From the NCBI GenBank assembly GCA_035222895.1, contig JAVYIG010007913.1:1-64000 (forward strand): a stretch of 64,000 nucleotides of DNA. Reading direction: 5' to 3'. Source of the stretch: Strongylocentrotus droebachiensis (lineage: Eukaryota; Echinodermata; Echinoidea; Camarodonta; Strongylocentrotidae). The notes under the pieces are model-generated. The model saw only the letters and a list, made by a program, of their open reading frames with translations. It was not told the origin of the DNA and searched no databases. The first letter of the stretch is position 1; each line of letters opens with the position of its first letter. Positions 45,916 to 58,710 of this stretch are shown here, one piece after another. The position numbers and the translations under genes are program-made.

Positions 45916-46225
45916 GTATCAAAGGACCACGGGACGAAACGACTCCAGGCAACGTGTTCAACTAAAACACAAAGAATGGATTTGAAATCAAACAACTTTT
46001 AGCTGCAGTGCCGTCGTTACATGGAATGATATTACGGATATAATTGGATTTAACTCATTTTTGGTCACCGTTCAAATCGTGAGATATCTTGAGAAACTAT
46101 GGAGTGGACGGAAATCAAAGGCGATGGTATTCTTGTTGATATTGGCTTGATGAACTCCAAGGTGTGATTCGAACCCTGGACTTAGTGTACAAGTGCTTCA
46201 GTTATTCCACCAATGGCTTGTTATG
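45916..46225 (+). other. Possible untranslated leader exon of the EF-hand gene
   Basis: Acceptor ctatttcacag precedes it and donor gtgagtatcgg follows ggcttgttatg. Short frames only, with several ATGs. Plausible 5' UTR exon joined to 51928, not proven. Confidence 0.25.
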
Positions 46226-46489
46226 GTGAGTATCGGTGTGATATCATTATTTCTTTTTTTGGTTTGAATATGGCTGCATTATATCAGGGAGGTGACAGTC
46301 ACAGTGCTTATACTATACTATCCTGCGATTGTTAATACCTGATACTGAAGATAATTATGTACCCATACGGCTTATGTAGGTAAATGAACCTATACTAAAT
46401 AATATTAGGCTAATTAATTTCATGTTTGGACCTGTCGGTCGATTCTCTCAGTTCAAGTTGGCGTCGGGCCAAATAACTACATTATAATG

Positions 46490-46610
46490 ATAATAATCTT
46501 TTAAAGTCCACTCCAAATTTTATTAAGTTAAACCGAATATGAAAATTCTTTTTGCCCAATTGATCGTGAGCCCGGCAGCCACTGAGCAGCGCCAGATCGA
46601 CGTTGCTCTA
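46490..46610 (-). mobile_element. SINE, 5'-truncated
   Basis: Reverse match to the body of the SINE at 12868-13140 (gagcccggcagccactgagc, cgacgttgctctatccctta) with the ATT-type tail at 46485-46495. Confidence 0.75.
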
Positions 46611-46619
46611 TCCCTTATT

Positions 46620-48765
46620 ATGTTTGGAATAATTCATTCACTCATCCATCTGTTATCACCGTATATTTTGTCATTCGTTCGTGTTACAATCATAAATTCC
46701 TTTATTCAGTCATTAATTCATCCATTCTAGCAATCAATCATTCATGCATATTCATCTATTTATTCATTCGAACCTATCACTATTCGTGCCTCCATTTATT
46801 AGTAAGTGTGGGGGTTAAGCACAAAGTACATTTTTTTTCACATCACCACATATTTTGCATTTCAAATTAACTCTCTGTTGACGAATATCTCTCTTATTTT
46901 TAGACAATTATCTCGAATCCATTGCATTATCTAGTGGTTTCATTACAGAGAACTAGGATGGGATGGGGCGGGGGGGGGGTGTGCCAATGCCGAAGTTTAT
47001 CTGAGAAGAAAGACAATTAATTAAAGACCAAAACAACTCAAAGATTCGTTTACAAAAATGAGGCACTGGTCCCAATCGTTCCCTTAATGAAAAGACGAAG
47101 AAAGAGGGGAGGGGGGGGGGAGAAGAAAACAGATAACAAAAAAGAAGAACAAGAACTAGGAAAAGAAGAAGAAGAAGGAGAAGAAAAAGAAAAAGAGCAA
47201 GAAGAGTAGTCACAACAACATATGACCAAGAAATGGAATTAATTAAGAGTGGTCTATATCGTGTTGCTCATTATACCTACCGTGGATCGTAAAAGGTTTC
47301 TTTCTGTCTTAATGTTGTTAGCCCTATCAATAAAAGGCTATCCTGTTTGTACAAACAAGTTCATACACCCTAACCCGCACGCACACCCACACCCACACCC
47401 ACGTCACTCTGGCACTTACAATGATAGGGATTATCCACTGTACGCTAACATGAGTTAAGACGCTTAAAGATCGATTTACACGAAAGTATTGATCCAACCT
47501 TTAGGACAATTTAAGACCCCCGCTCCACGCCTATTCATTAATCCTTGCACCTCTTTTAAAGAACCCTACAAGTTGGTTTCTATTATTAAGTTCTTGTATG
47601 AATGCTCGCATATAAAGAGAAGAAAACAGGCAGCAATCAACGACGCTGGGAGTATACCGCAAATCACATTCAAAACCACCAGACCCTGAATTTCAAACCA
47701 CCTTGTTAGAATATCGTTGAATTTGTCTTTTTTTGCAAAATGCTGGCGGCCGTCTGGAAGTCATGATGTTGTTGGTATTGTAGAAGTGTGGAGATTATGT
47801 AGCACTCGTTTGGTTTCGCCAAGGATATGCTAGCTGCATGTGCAGTGTAGGTTATATACCTTGAATTGGATCTATAAGAGAACAGGATATACTACATAAC
47901 TATGCTGCGATTGTTAATACCAGATACTGGAGGTATGTACTCGTGTGTCTTATGTAGGTATATATGGACATACTTATAAGGCTTGGGCTTGATTATCTAC
48001 CGGATTACTAACATATTCAAATATATGGATGTTTCTTTCCTGGGGACCTTTAGTGACGAGTTAGTGCATTAACCTGCTATTCATGAATGAACTACAATAC
48101 TCGGAATCCAGTCTGCATATATTACTTGTTGTTATGTCGGGCAAGCCTCGAGCAAACTTTCGGGTTGCCCTGTACAAGCTTTGTAAGCAAATTATGCACA
48201 AAATACGAATATGTTAGTAAAACCGGTCTATTCTGTCAGTTCTAGTTGGTGTCGGACTTAGATAACTAAATATTTTTAAATAATTAATTTATTCATTCAC
48301 CCATTCACTTGTTGTTATCAATAATTGTCATTCGTTCGTGTAATCAATCATAAATTACTTTATTTAGTGATCAAATCATTTACTCCACCAATCAATCATT
48401 CATGCATTCATAACTTATTCATTTAATCGTATTTAATTCATGCACGAATAGTTATAATAACTATTCGTGCATGAATTTATCACTTATTATTGAAACATGA
48501 GATCACCGATACTTGACCATCAAACATTTCGTTTTCTACTTTCACCGAAATTGTATGTATTTGCATATTGACCTGTGATATATCCGATAATAAGTTCACG
48601 TGTTGACATAAAATGACATACGTTGGCATACGATGACACACAATTTAATAATTATATAGAAAAGAAGATTCGTGTCTGTTTAAAAATTCCACTGTTTGAT
48701 TGAAAGCATGAATCTTATCTTCTCCATCATTATTGGCGTATACACATACATATCTACACATATTT
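46620..48765. other. No gene recognised
   Basis: Low-complexity ATTC repeats (46630-46800, 48280-48440), a purine tract (47095-47205), a cccaca repeat (47380-47400) and a short inverted repeat at 48435-48475 (gcacgaatagttat / ataactattcgtgc). Confidence 0.55.
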
Positions 48766-48769
48766 GAAT

Positions 48770-48945
48770 CCGGACTAACTCGGCTCAAAGACAACTCGGC
48801 TCAGCTCCAAAAAACGGTCAGTTTTTGTCAATTTACCCAAACCCTAACTCTAACCCTAAACCTATAACCCTAAAGCTGCAATAACTAACCGTTTTTGCAG
48901 CTGGGCCGAGTTGTCTTTGAGCCGAGTTAGCCCGACTGCAAATAT
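48770..48945. mobile_element. Foldback element with telomere-like repeats in its loop
   Basis: Ends ggactaactcggctcaaaga and tctttgagccgagttagcc are inverted, followed by caactcggctcagct and agctgggccgagttg. The loop holds aaaccctaactctaacccta and aacctataaccctaa, imperfect CCCTAA telomere-type units. Confidence 0.8.
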
Positions 48946-49164
48946 TTCCATTATATATTTATTTATATATTTATTCATTCATTTACATATATAATTTTTT
49001 CCTTTTGATTTATATAAAAATGAAAGGAAATAACCTATATCAAGTTTTGGCAACCCTCGTGGGGATATATACAATGCGAAAGGAAAAAGAAAGAGAAAAA
49101 GGATTGCGTAGCTTAATTAAAGTCATCCATTGTTGCCCTGCCTTTTGGGATTTTTTATTGGTTT

Positions 49165-49235
49165 GGTTGAAAAAATGTATCGAACCCGGGTCACTGCCTT
49201 TGAACGCCAATCACTTAACCCACGATACACATCGA
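49165..49235 (-). repeat. tRNA-like SINE head fragment
   Basis: Minus strand gtgggttaagtgattggcgt then cccgggttcgatac resembles Pol III A and B boxes, but the arms do not fold into a convincing tRNA. Confidence 0.4.
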
Positions 49236-49259
49236 CATACACAAATAATATAGTCTCTG

Positions 49260-50900
49260 CGATCTTTTTTTGATAACTGTGCATTAACAGCCTAATCATA
49301 CTCATTGCAGATTTGAAGTTTAGCCAAACCCACATACATCGTTTACGTATGTACAGTAGTTATCATGACTCTTCTTAACCATAAAATCAGAAACTGATGC
49401 AATTAACCCTACAAGACCATGATAACACGTACCTATATGTGGATGTAGAATCCAGCGAGGAATGCCTGTTTTATACATCACGATATTCGTTTAGTTAGTA
49501 AATCTATTGTTTATACATACACAGACATATTGACCCATTTTTCTTTTCTTTTCGTGACCCTAAAATGGATACGTTTATTTTTCCTTTTTGGTCCAATGGA
49601 GTCAAATGCAAATAACTGATCCAGATCCTACCTGGAAAATATTTGATGTATTTTCTTTTCAAATGATGGAATTGTAATTGAACTGCTTGACAACTTCATT
49701 CTATTAGGGTATGGTATTTTTTTAAATAATGCGGATCGAAAACAAAAGGCAGAGTTTGTTCTCCCTGTTAATTGAAATTCTGGTGGAAGAACAAGGTAGG
49801 ATTGTAAACTTCATAACAAAATCATCGGGTATAGCGTGCAAATAATGATGTCGTCGTATTGGCCAATGTTATCCTAAACTTGCCATTTTATTTCACCATT
49901 GTTCATACATCATTGTTCATACATCATTGTTTATACATCATTTGCCATACATCATTTTTCTCTCTTGCTTGTAAAAAAATAGCAAAGATCTTCGAATAGC
50001 CAACGCCAATATCAGTACCCTTGTTCATAAGCTATTCAAATGTGTAAACGTTCCAATGACATATTCAGTCGAATCCGAACATGGTTTCTATGGGATGTAC
50101 AATATGAATATTGAAATTACACTGGAGTTGATTTTTCGGAAGTCTCTGCGATCTTATCCTTTTTTTTAGGGGGTGGGGGGGGGGGGTAAACTTTGCATCA
50201 ACCATTACTCCTAATCCTACTTCTCGCATATTTTTAGTTTGTAGGAACCCAATAAAATCATCACTAACTTATAGCATTAAATACAAACTTATCTTTTCAT
50301 TGTCCGGCAGTCCTTCATCTGTAACGCATTCATCGCTGTCATCATATCCCTCATCATCGTCGGTTTCATTGTCGCCTTCACCGGGTTGATCATCCGCCCA
50401 TGATCCCTATTCCCTTCATCTACAATCCCCCCATCTTCATCATCATCTACATCATCGTCGTCCTCATTCCATGGCCATTTATCTTAGATATCATTGACGT
50501 TCTCATTTCCACCTTCGTCATCATTGTTACCATCATCAATATCATGTCAGGTACTATAGAGTGGTAAAGTGTGACGTCGCCAAAAATCTATGTTTAGAAT
50601 TTCTCAATTTTTTCTTCATTTTCCGAGTTCGGGTTCATAACATTACGAACCAGAGCAAAATAAAACTGAGTTGCTATAGAAAATCTATTTATTCAGATGA
50701 TCAAATATCAGCCAATACTTAACATATTCAATTGGTTTTCGACATTTGAACATTATCTTTGATCCTCTTTAGGAAAATGAAGACAAAAATGAGAAATTCT
50801 TTAAAAAATAATTCATGATGTCACAGCTTCGGTACTCTATGTGGGCCATGTTCTATCGTATTGCGATACGATTATACAAATATTGCATGCTTCGACGTTC
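49260..50900. other. No gene recognised
   Basis: AT-rich sequence with short tandem words (cattgttcatacatcattg at 49895-49960), a G run at 50170-50186 and a CATCAT-rich stretch at 50330-50550. Confidence 0.5.
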
Positions 50901-50904
50901 AATA

Positions 50905-51219
50905 AGGGAGTTTACAGATACAATCTGCGCATGGGCAGATAAAGGTCATTTGTACCAAAAAGGTAAAACCCACAGAGATGAATACTGGATATGCGCTCAT
51001 GAAAGTTATGTAACATTTTTCATTTATGCACCAACGGTACATTCTATGATACGCAGGTGGAAGTATTCTTTTCAAGAGGGCAAACAAAAGGTATTCATGA
51101 AGCACATCTAGGACTTTGGCAGTTATAATTCTAATACGCTCAAAGTGGAACTTCTCCATGTGTAAAAGATCTGCGGATATTTGGGGTCATTTGTACCATG
51201 TGCTATCTGTAAACTCCCT
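50905..51219. mobile_element. MITE with TIR agggagtttacagata, TA target
   Basis: Ends agggagtttacagata and tatctgtaaactccct, flanked by TA. Same interior (gctcatgaaagttatgtaac, caggtggaagtattctttt) as 54592-54898. Confidence 0.85.
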
Positions 51220-51927
51220 TATATATAACAACATATTTTATGAGCCAACAAATTGAGAATGTCCCGAGTTAATATATTCAGCGAGTATTTGCGTGTTTTA
51301 TATTCTGTAGCTTAGTATTTTCATCCCTTGTATATAGGTTACGTTCTTTTTATTTACCTTGTCATATTGTTAATGTATGTAATTTTGTTGACAATAGAGC
51401 CCCGCTCACAAGCTTAGCTTCTAAAGAGGTCCTAAAACCATTCATTTTTATGATGTAATCAAGTTAAGATATGTTGAGAAATGTACTATTACCAGTCTCT
51501 ACTTTATGTAAAAGATTATATCATGTTTTGTGTGGTTTTAAATAAAATGAACTTGAACGTAAACTTGAAATACAATCGCACGTGGGAATTTCAGAATTTG
51601 TAGGTGAATATAATTGAGCAACGAAGAACAAAGGTAATTTAATATGAGGATTTTTTAGCATTTGTGGGCATTTTTGCTAACGATGTATAAGTGACACCTG
51701 TTCTACACATTTTTACATAATCGCAGTGAAGGGATGTTCCTTTGTCTACCACAGCAATTGTTGAGTGTAGAATGAGGAACTGTATATTTTGTCCTCTTTC
51801 TTTGTCCGTCATGTTCATAGTGTCTTAACCATTAAGTCGCCAATTACAAATAAGTTCTGAACGTTCAAGCTGTTGCTCGTTCCCAAGTATTTTAAACATA
51901 ATTCAAATCAATTCAATTTTATTTTAG

Positions 51928-53221
51928 GTTTGAGGACGTCATCCGAAAATCCCCTACCTGAGGCGGATATGGGCAGCGCCACTAACGGTCCGAGCCCAGA
52001 GGCAATTCAGCAGCTTTTCGATGCTTGCGACCTGGATGGTAACGGATACATTGAATGGGAAGAGTTGGAGGTGGTCTGCGAAAATTTGGACAGGGATGAA
52101 CTCGAACACATATTTGAGGTTAGAATTTCCTTTTCAAACAGGATTTGCATGAAAAACACACGTCTCCCTTTTCTCCTTGTATATTTTATAATACAGGGCC
52201 CAGTCTTACACAGAGTTGATATTAATCGCAACTTATTTGAAAGTGATAGCAATCGCAACTGTGTACATACGAGATAGGAGACTGCTAACTTGCGATTGAT
52301 TGGAGGACTTTCGATCGATTTGTAAGGCGGTGCCCAGATATACTCTGATGCCCATAAAGTTGGAAGACTTTTCTTAAACCTCTTTTCATGAAATTATTGT
52401 TACAAGTATGACTTCTTCTTGATCGAAAAGGTTTATGACTATCTTATCAGAACTTGATTAATCAATCTCTATTACTCTTTAAGTAAATCAATACAGTTCA
52501 GAGAAGATTCTGAGCTTCATCTATCAATAATTTATCATATTGCCACAATCAGCTCATGAAATGAGGTAAAAAAACAATTATTCTAGCTTTATGGGCAACA
52601 TTGAACCTAACTGACATAATTTATTTCATGATGTAGTTATTCTTAAACCTGGAGAGTAACTTACTCTTCTTCTAGCTCAAGCTTTGTCTCGTCTTTCCTT
52701 TCCATTTCCTTGTTGGTTTTCTTTGCATTTTTTTAAAACTTTGTATATTACTGTAAACATTACTTTATTTTATTGAACCAATTTTCAATGTATTGTATTT
52801 TTATGTAATTTTGTAATCTTTTATCAATTAAATAAGTTTCAGCCTTTGGCTACTATTCTGAATGTATGTTCTTTTTAAAAATCAATGAGCCAGTTCCAAT
52901 CAAATCGAATTCAAATTGAAATATACCGGTACACGCCTATTTTGAAGAATTCAATAAAATTCATGAATACACATTGTAAAGGTGAATTTACGCAGTTATA
53001 ATTTATAATTAATTATCCTTTTGTTTCATTTAGGCATTAGATGGAGATGGCGATGGGCGGATCAGTATAACGGATTTCACTGAAGGCTTTCACAGTGTCA
53101 GCGAGGCTCTCCTTTCTGTCAGCCGTCGTAGGAGGCGTCAGCAGTATTTAGAGGACTTTGACAGTGAAGAGTTTGAGGTGTTCTTGCAGCAATTGGGACC
53201 TGACCTTGACCTTGTTTCTTG
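51928..53221 (+). CDS. EF-hand module A of a RASEF/CRACR2A-like protein
   Basis: Two exons: 51928-52118 (acceptor tttattttag; first suitable Met at 51969) and 53034-53221. From the Met they give 112 residues and end in codon phase 2 before gtgagt. EF-hand 1 is DLDGNGYIEWEE (all canonical Ca-binding positions). EF-hand 2 is DGDGDGRISITD, with Asp instead of Glu at position 12. SRRRRRQQ and FEVFLQQLGPDLDLVSW follow. The pair followed by a short Fxx(F/L)xxxLG helix is the N-terminal plan of large Rab GTPases RASEF and CRACR2A, which then continue into a coiled coil and a Rab domain. Those parts are not found before 58250. The frame is open to 51873, so a start further 5' or a joined leader exon is possible. 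Confidence 0.7.
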
Positions 53222-53241
53222 GTGAGTCAAACTTGTTATAT

Positions 53242-53426
53242 TTAAAGCCCTTCTGCACTACGTATAGTTACTTGCGCCCTCTATATAACAAACAATACCT
53301 AATCGGTGACCATTGGTCCCCATGGTCCCCTTTTTCTTATGTTGGTTTGATGAGATAACCACATGTCAGTGACCATGCAGGGAGGTTTAATCCCTCCTGG
53401 CCAATCTAGTGCAGAGGGGCTTTTAA
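53242..53426. mobile_element. TTAA-flanked MITE, TIR aagcccttctgcacta
   Basis: TTAA at 53242 and 53423, ends agcccttctgcacta and tagtgcagaggggct. It begins 20 bp past the donor of the exon ending at 53221. A related end is at 27812 (agcccctctgcactag). Confidence 0.8.
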
Positions 53427-53499
53427 CATTTACAGAGCCTTTTGTGGACAGTGGAATATCATATGGAAAGCGTAATTATATTCAATTGAACGTGAGCAA

Positions 53500-54580
53500 G
53501 GGTACTTCAATAAATTTGACCATATCATAAAAATTATCCAAAAAACAAAAGCAACAAACAATACTTATTAAGTGTATGTAGATAATTATACACAGAGGAA
53601 TAGACAGAAGAGAGGAAACGACAGCTAAAGGAAAACGAGATGGACAGAGCTATTGGAAGGAAGAGATCGAGAGGGAGGGTGGGGGTGAGGGAGTGGGGTA
53701 AGAGGGATTGTTGGAAAGTGAAGAGGGGCATTCATTGCCTTAACAATAATATGTTATTGATAATGGGGGAGATGGGGAAAGAACGCGAAAAGGGATGAGA
53801 GAATGAGTGATGTGAGAGATAGAGAGAAAGAGAGAGAGAGATAGAGAGGGAAACTAGAGAGAGAGAGAGAAAGAGAGAGAGGAGGAAGAGGGGGAATTTA
53901 GGAGAAATATAGACGGCATAATATAATGGTATTAGCTTCCATCGCATGAAAACTAGACAAATTAGCTTCAATAAACTGTACAGTTCTAAAAGGGTTTTGC
54001 TTTACAAGGCTTTTACCAGCATTATTCTAACAATGAAGGTTATTAATGCAAAACATTAATTTTGAATTTAAAGCCAAATAGAAAGAGACTGAAAATTAGG
54101 AGAAAATATCAACGGCAAAAAGGAATAGTACTAGTTCGATTATAAAGAAATACAAAAATTGGCTGATTATAATATCATGAACTATCCAAAGTCTGGATAA
54201 TAGATGCCAGTGATATTTCAATCTGTTGTGCTATAACGGGCTTTACCAGCATTATTCTAACAACGAAGCTTATGAATATGGATTACTGTAAAATTCAATC
54301 TAAAACCAATCGCGTGTGATACAGAGAAGGTCGTGATAAACAGCTCTACACTTATTATGCATAACAAAATGCTAAAAAATATTGGTTAAAAGTCGTATAT
54401 TGGCAGATTAAAGCTAACTTGTACCATATGTTTATACCACACGCAATATCTAATAAGTGGATAAGGTTTATCAGTGTACTACAGCTCGAATTAGACCAAA
54501 TCTATCCATCTTTATATCCATCTTTATATCCATCTTTATATCCATCTTATAGATGTCCTATAGCTTGGAGGCTTTTAGGG
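53500..54580. other. Intron sequence, simple repeats only
   Basis: GA microsatellite at 53815-53885, tandem tccatctttata at 54508-54550. No exon recognised. Confidence 0.6.
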
Positions 54581-54591
54581 CAACATTAATA

Positions 54592-54898
54592 AGCCAGTTC
54601 ACGGCTGCAGTCTGAGCATGATCAGATAAAGGTCATTGCAGAACAAATTGTGAAATACACGGAGACGAAATACTGGAAACGTGCTCATGAAAGTTATGTA
54701 ATCATTATTCATTTATGCACTCCATGATACACAGGTGGAAGTATTCTTTGAAAAGGGGAGACAAAGGCTATTTATGTAGCACCTCCATCGCTGTATAGGA
54801 GTGATTATTTCTTAATGTACAAAGTGGGACCTCTTCATGTTTTGAAGATCTGTGGATATTCGGGGTCATTGCAGTAATGTGCTAACCGTGAACTGGTC
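54592..54898. mobile_element. MITE with TIR agnccagttcacgg, TA target
   Basis: Ends agccagttcacggct and accgtgaactggtct flanked by TA. Interior matches 50905-51219. The terminal phrases differ from that copy (agttcacgg against agtttacag), so the ends have diverged or were exchanged. Confidence 0.8.
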
Positions 54899-54909
54899 TA
54901 TTAAAATGG

Positions 54910-56230
54910 ACCTTGAGTCACAGGTTCTCCATAACTCCTCTTTCTCCTCCCATCAGTTCCTCCTTGTAAGATGATGTTTGCCAAACTATTCTTCTGTCTA
55001 GTTACATGCCCAAACCCCTGTAGGTCCTACATGTAGCTGTCTTCTTTTCACAATTGTGATATTGTGGTCAAATACCAAAAACAAAGACCAAATACATTGT
55101 ATTAAATTACATTTAATGTCAATATGTGCTCTGAACTCCGCAAATGGCATTTTACTTTGAACTGACCCATTTCGTATTATTACAAGAAAAACAAAAACAG
55201 ACAGACACCATACTTTATTTCAGATTTAATACAGCGAGATTGAATTATCGAGAATAATCGAGCAAACAGAACAATTCGTCCTTCTTTTTTCAAATAGAAG
55301 AAACATTTTTCAATCATTCAAACATTTATTTCATTTTGAAGGCTTTTACTCGACCACAGCGCCATTTATCAACAGTATAGTAACATAATAATATCAGAAG
55401 GTAAGTGGCTTTGGCACATCATCCCAGCTTGTTTAATATAAAGTGATTCGAATAAAATCTACTGAATTATTTCAATTTAATTCAAACATTATAATGGTAG
55501 ATGTGCATATTTTAGACATGATTAAGTAGTATTGTTGTTGTTCAACAGTCTGATTCCTCAGTAAATAGGCTTCTCCCTTGTGACCTGCTATCCACTTTCA
55601 AAACCCAGCAAAGACATAAATGTACCTACAGTTAACACCTTAATTATCAACACCCCTTGTAATTTTGATGTTTTTTGTATTTTTCATAACTCAAGGATGA
55701 AAAGTGGACTGGTTAAATGAAGGCTATGTTAAATACGTTTAGATGTAAGCTTTTATATGTCTCATTCTCAAGAATAATCGGGACAAATTTGTTTTTGTTT
55801 ATTTATTTAAATACGGTGATTAAAAACATGCTTTCAGCTTAGCATAGCTGTTTTTCAGCATATCCGTACATAGTACATTGAAATATATATGAATATTCAC
55901 ATATACAATTTTACATACTTATACAATTGCACGAAAGTCTCATTATCAGGTAGAATCATTTCAGAGAGTTATGATTAGAGTAAATGATAACTGGCATATA
56001 AATATGCGATTCCATGACACCCACTTTATCCATCTATAGCAGTACTGCGCAACTGACCATGTTGACGGGTTTTTCTGAGACACCTTGTACATAAATGCGA
56101 ACATCTGTTGCTTCTTCTAGCGTTTGTATATATATATTTTCTGTTTACCTTCCTATATAGGTTTACACGTAGAGATGTACTTACTAGGTATAGTGTGGTT
56201 TGTGTGTGGTTTGTGTAATAAAGCAAATAT
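54910..56230. other. Intron sequence, no element recognised
   Basis: AT-rich and without open frames or clear repeats. Confidence 0.5.
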
Positions 56231-56237
56231 CACACCA

Positions 56238-56547
56238 GGGGGGTGTTTCACAAAGATCCTAAGTTAAACTTATCTCTAAGTTGGACTTAAAAATTATGGA
56301 AAGCCATTAGCATCTTTGAAAATATTTTGTAAAAGTTATTTTGAAAGGCATAAAATGTTGATTCAAATCATTCATAGTTTCTATCATCAAGGAGACTTCA
56401 TGTTCTGGATGTGGAATTCATAAAAAGTCTAAAATACTTGAATTTCTGCTTTTGAACATATTTCATTTTAAGGCTCCAATGGCTGTCCATAATTTTTAAG
56501 TCCAACTTAGTGTTAAGTTCTACTTAGGATCTTTGTGAAACACCCCC
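56238..56547. mobile_element. MITE with TIR ggggggtgtttcacaaagat, second copy
   Basis: Reverse orientation of 23879-24189 over its whole length. Confidence 0.85.
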
Positions 56548-56559
56548 AGGCCTTCAAGA

Positions 56560-58200
56560 GATTTAGCATCTGATTGGAATAATATCGGTTAACCTCTCCT
56601 GATATATTTTCACCCGAAATAGCATCAAACTAAATTATAAATATCTTTTTTCGTGAAGTCCGTTTTTTTTTCTTAATATATAAACCCATTCAATTTTTTA
56701 TTTCTATTTTCATTGATTCAATTTTTCTCGAAAATTCTCGAAGTGGGTTAATCTGATTTACTTTTCTCTTCTCTCCTTTAAATAGAAATAAAAGATATAA
56801 TTTTATATTCTTTGTCAAATTGATGAAAAATCAAATTGTTAACAAAATCATGTACTGCTCTATCATCTAAAAGCTAAAGACTGGATAAAAGTTATACCAC
56901 ATTTTTCTGAGGCCCAAATACTTTGTGTTGTTGCGGTTCCTTTCATCAATATCCATTGACATCATTAATATACTCATGGTAGAGATGAATCTTCAAGTAT
57001 CAAAATGGGATCTTCCTCGTGTTTTTTTTTACAAAGAGGAAAATGAAATTAACTAGTGAGGAGTTTGTTCATGGTGTTTGACATTAATGTCTTCTTTATC
57101 CAGTCAACTAAATGCTATATTATTATATTTCAAATAGCTTCGCATAACTATGATATCAAAACATAAATGTATAATATCTCATGTAATGACATGGCTTGCA
57201 TGACTTGTATGCGCACGAGGCATGGGCGCCAAATCTGCGTCAATTGCTTGGAAGCCCGGCTGTTCAAAGAAAAACCAACATTCAACGGTTTGATATTTAT
57301 CACACACGTCATGTATTTACATCGATATAGGTTGAAGTTTGGTTTAGGGTTCAACCCGGCTTATAAACACACTCGTCTTGCCTGGTATGTACACGACCGC
57401 CAATTATCACATGATTCGGAAATGCATAGCGTCAAGAGCCTAGCTAAAAAGAATATATACAAACCATCGACAGAAGAACGGCCACTTTTACTATTTTGAA
57501 GTTGACAACACTGATTACGTTTCATGCCGCAACAGGTCTTTTAATTAACATCGGATTTTAGTCCTCGCGTTCAAAAACGTGACCGACCTCAATTGCGACA
57601 TCTCGCAACAGATGTGGCATATTTACCACCACTCGGTCGAAAGATAAAGGCGACATTTGCCATTTTGCGTTGGAATAAGCATGGGCGTCTTAGTTGGGAG
57701 CGGAAACGGTAGTCGATCGTCTTGTTTATGATTTTGCTTGGAATAAAGGAAACCTTCGGAACCCCTTCTGAGTTCGGATTTTTATTTGGAAATACATTGA
57801 GGGATGTATGCTGGCAAGAAAGGATCTCTTCAGTGATTTTGTTGCTTTGATGTCGCGTCTTTTTTCATTGTGATATGATTATGCCGAATCCATTTCTTCA
57901 GGCGACACGTTTGTGCCAAGCAATTATTATTCCACGCATTGTAGCCGTGGATAACCCGTGAAGTTCTCAACCATTACTCAGCCTTTAAATGATTCGCTTC
58001 ATCGTTTTTTAAAAACTTCATATGAACAGAAGAGTTTTAAACTTTAAAGCGAGAGGGAGAGAAATATCTTCACGACTATTTTAAGATCCTGAGGCATTTG
58101 AAATTATCTCCTGTTTTATCATAATTTGATTTCGAATTCTGATAATTGGATATTTACCAAAATGGGCTCGTACGGATAATTTAACGACATTCTGCATATA
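56560..58200. other. Upstream region of module B, no gene recognised
   Basis: The frames at 57148-57499 lie on both strands and show no family marks. The promoter of module B, if it has its own, should lie near 57.6-58.2 kb. Confidence 0.5.
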
Positions 58201-58249
58201 AGTGAATACGTGAACGGATTTTTTTTTTTACGTAACCCTGTACGAAACC

Positions 58250-58710
58250 ATGGACGAATCACGTATCCGCCACCTCTTCGAAGTCTGCGACCTCAACGCT
58301 AGCGGATACATCGAGTACGACGATCTCCGTGATTTATGCTCCGGGAGCGATCTCGAGATCACGGACGCAGAGCTCGGTAGCGTCTTCGACGAACTCGACA
58401 CTGACCGCGATGGGAAGATAAGCGCTGAGGAGTTCGAGCAGGGCTTCCAAGGGGTAGAGGAACTCCTCCGACGGAAAGTGAAGAGCAGCGGTGCTGGTGG
58501 TGGTGGTGGTGGTGGTGGTGGTGGAGGTGGAGGGGTGTCGAGAGGGGGGCAAGACGGAGTGGATGGGGGTAAAGATGGGCCGAGGAGGGGACAGAAGAGG
58601 GGTGAGAACAATAACGGTGTGACTGGTAAGGATGGAAAGGTTACCCCAGCCTACACGGCGTGGCAAGGTCTGGTAACCAGTCTCGGACCTGGCGTTACAC
58701 TCCTGCCAAG
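58250..58710 (+). CDS. EF-hand module B of a RASEF/CRACR2A-like protein (first exon)
   Basis: ATG in a strong Kozak context (aaaccatgg) opens a 153-codon exon that ends in phase 2 (...CTG CCA AG, then gtgcgt). The N-terminus is MDESRIRHLFEVCDLNASGY. EF-hand 1 is DLNASGYIEYDD and EF-hand 2 is DTDRDGKISAEE (canonical), followed by EEFEQGFQGVEELL. Then come a run of 13 Gly (GGT repeat, 58496-58535), a basic Gly-rich linker and AWQGLVTSLGPGVTLLP-Arg, which parallels the human RASEF segment AWQDFQARLG with its Arg at the exon edge. In RASEF the EF-hands precede a coiled coil and a Rab domain, here presumably beyond the window. It could be the first coding exon of the same gene as module A or of a tandem paralogue. 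Confidence 0.75.

Noticed and set aside
50815..51111. 98-residue plus-strand frame
   Set aside because: Lies mostly within a MITE that has a diverged copy at 54592-54898 where the frame is not kept.
57167..57499. 110-residue plus-strand frame upstream of module B
   Set aside because: No recognisable domain, no splice context and an overlapping frame on the other strand; chance ORF.
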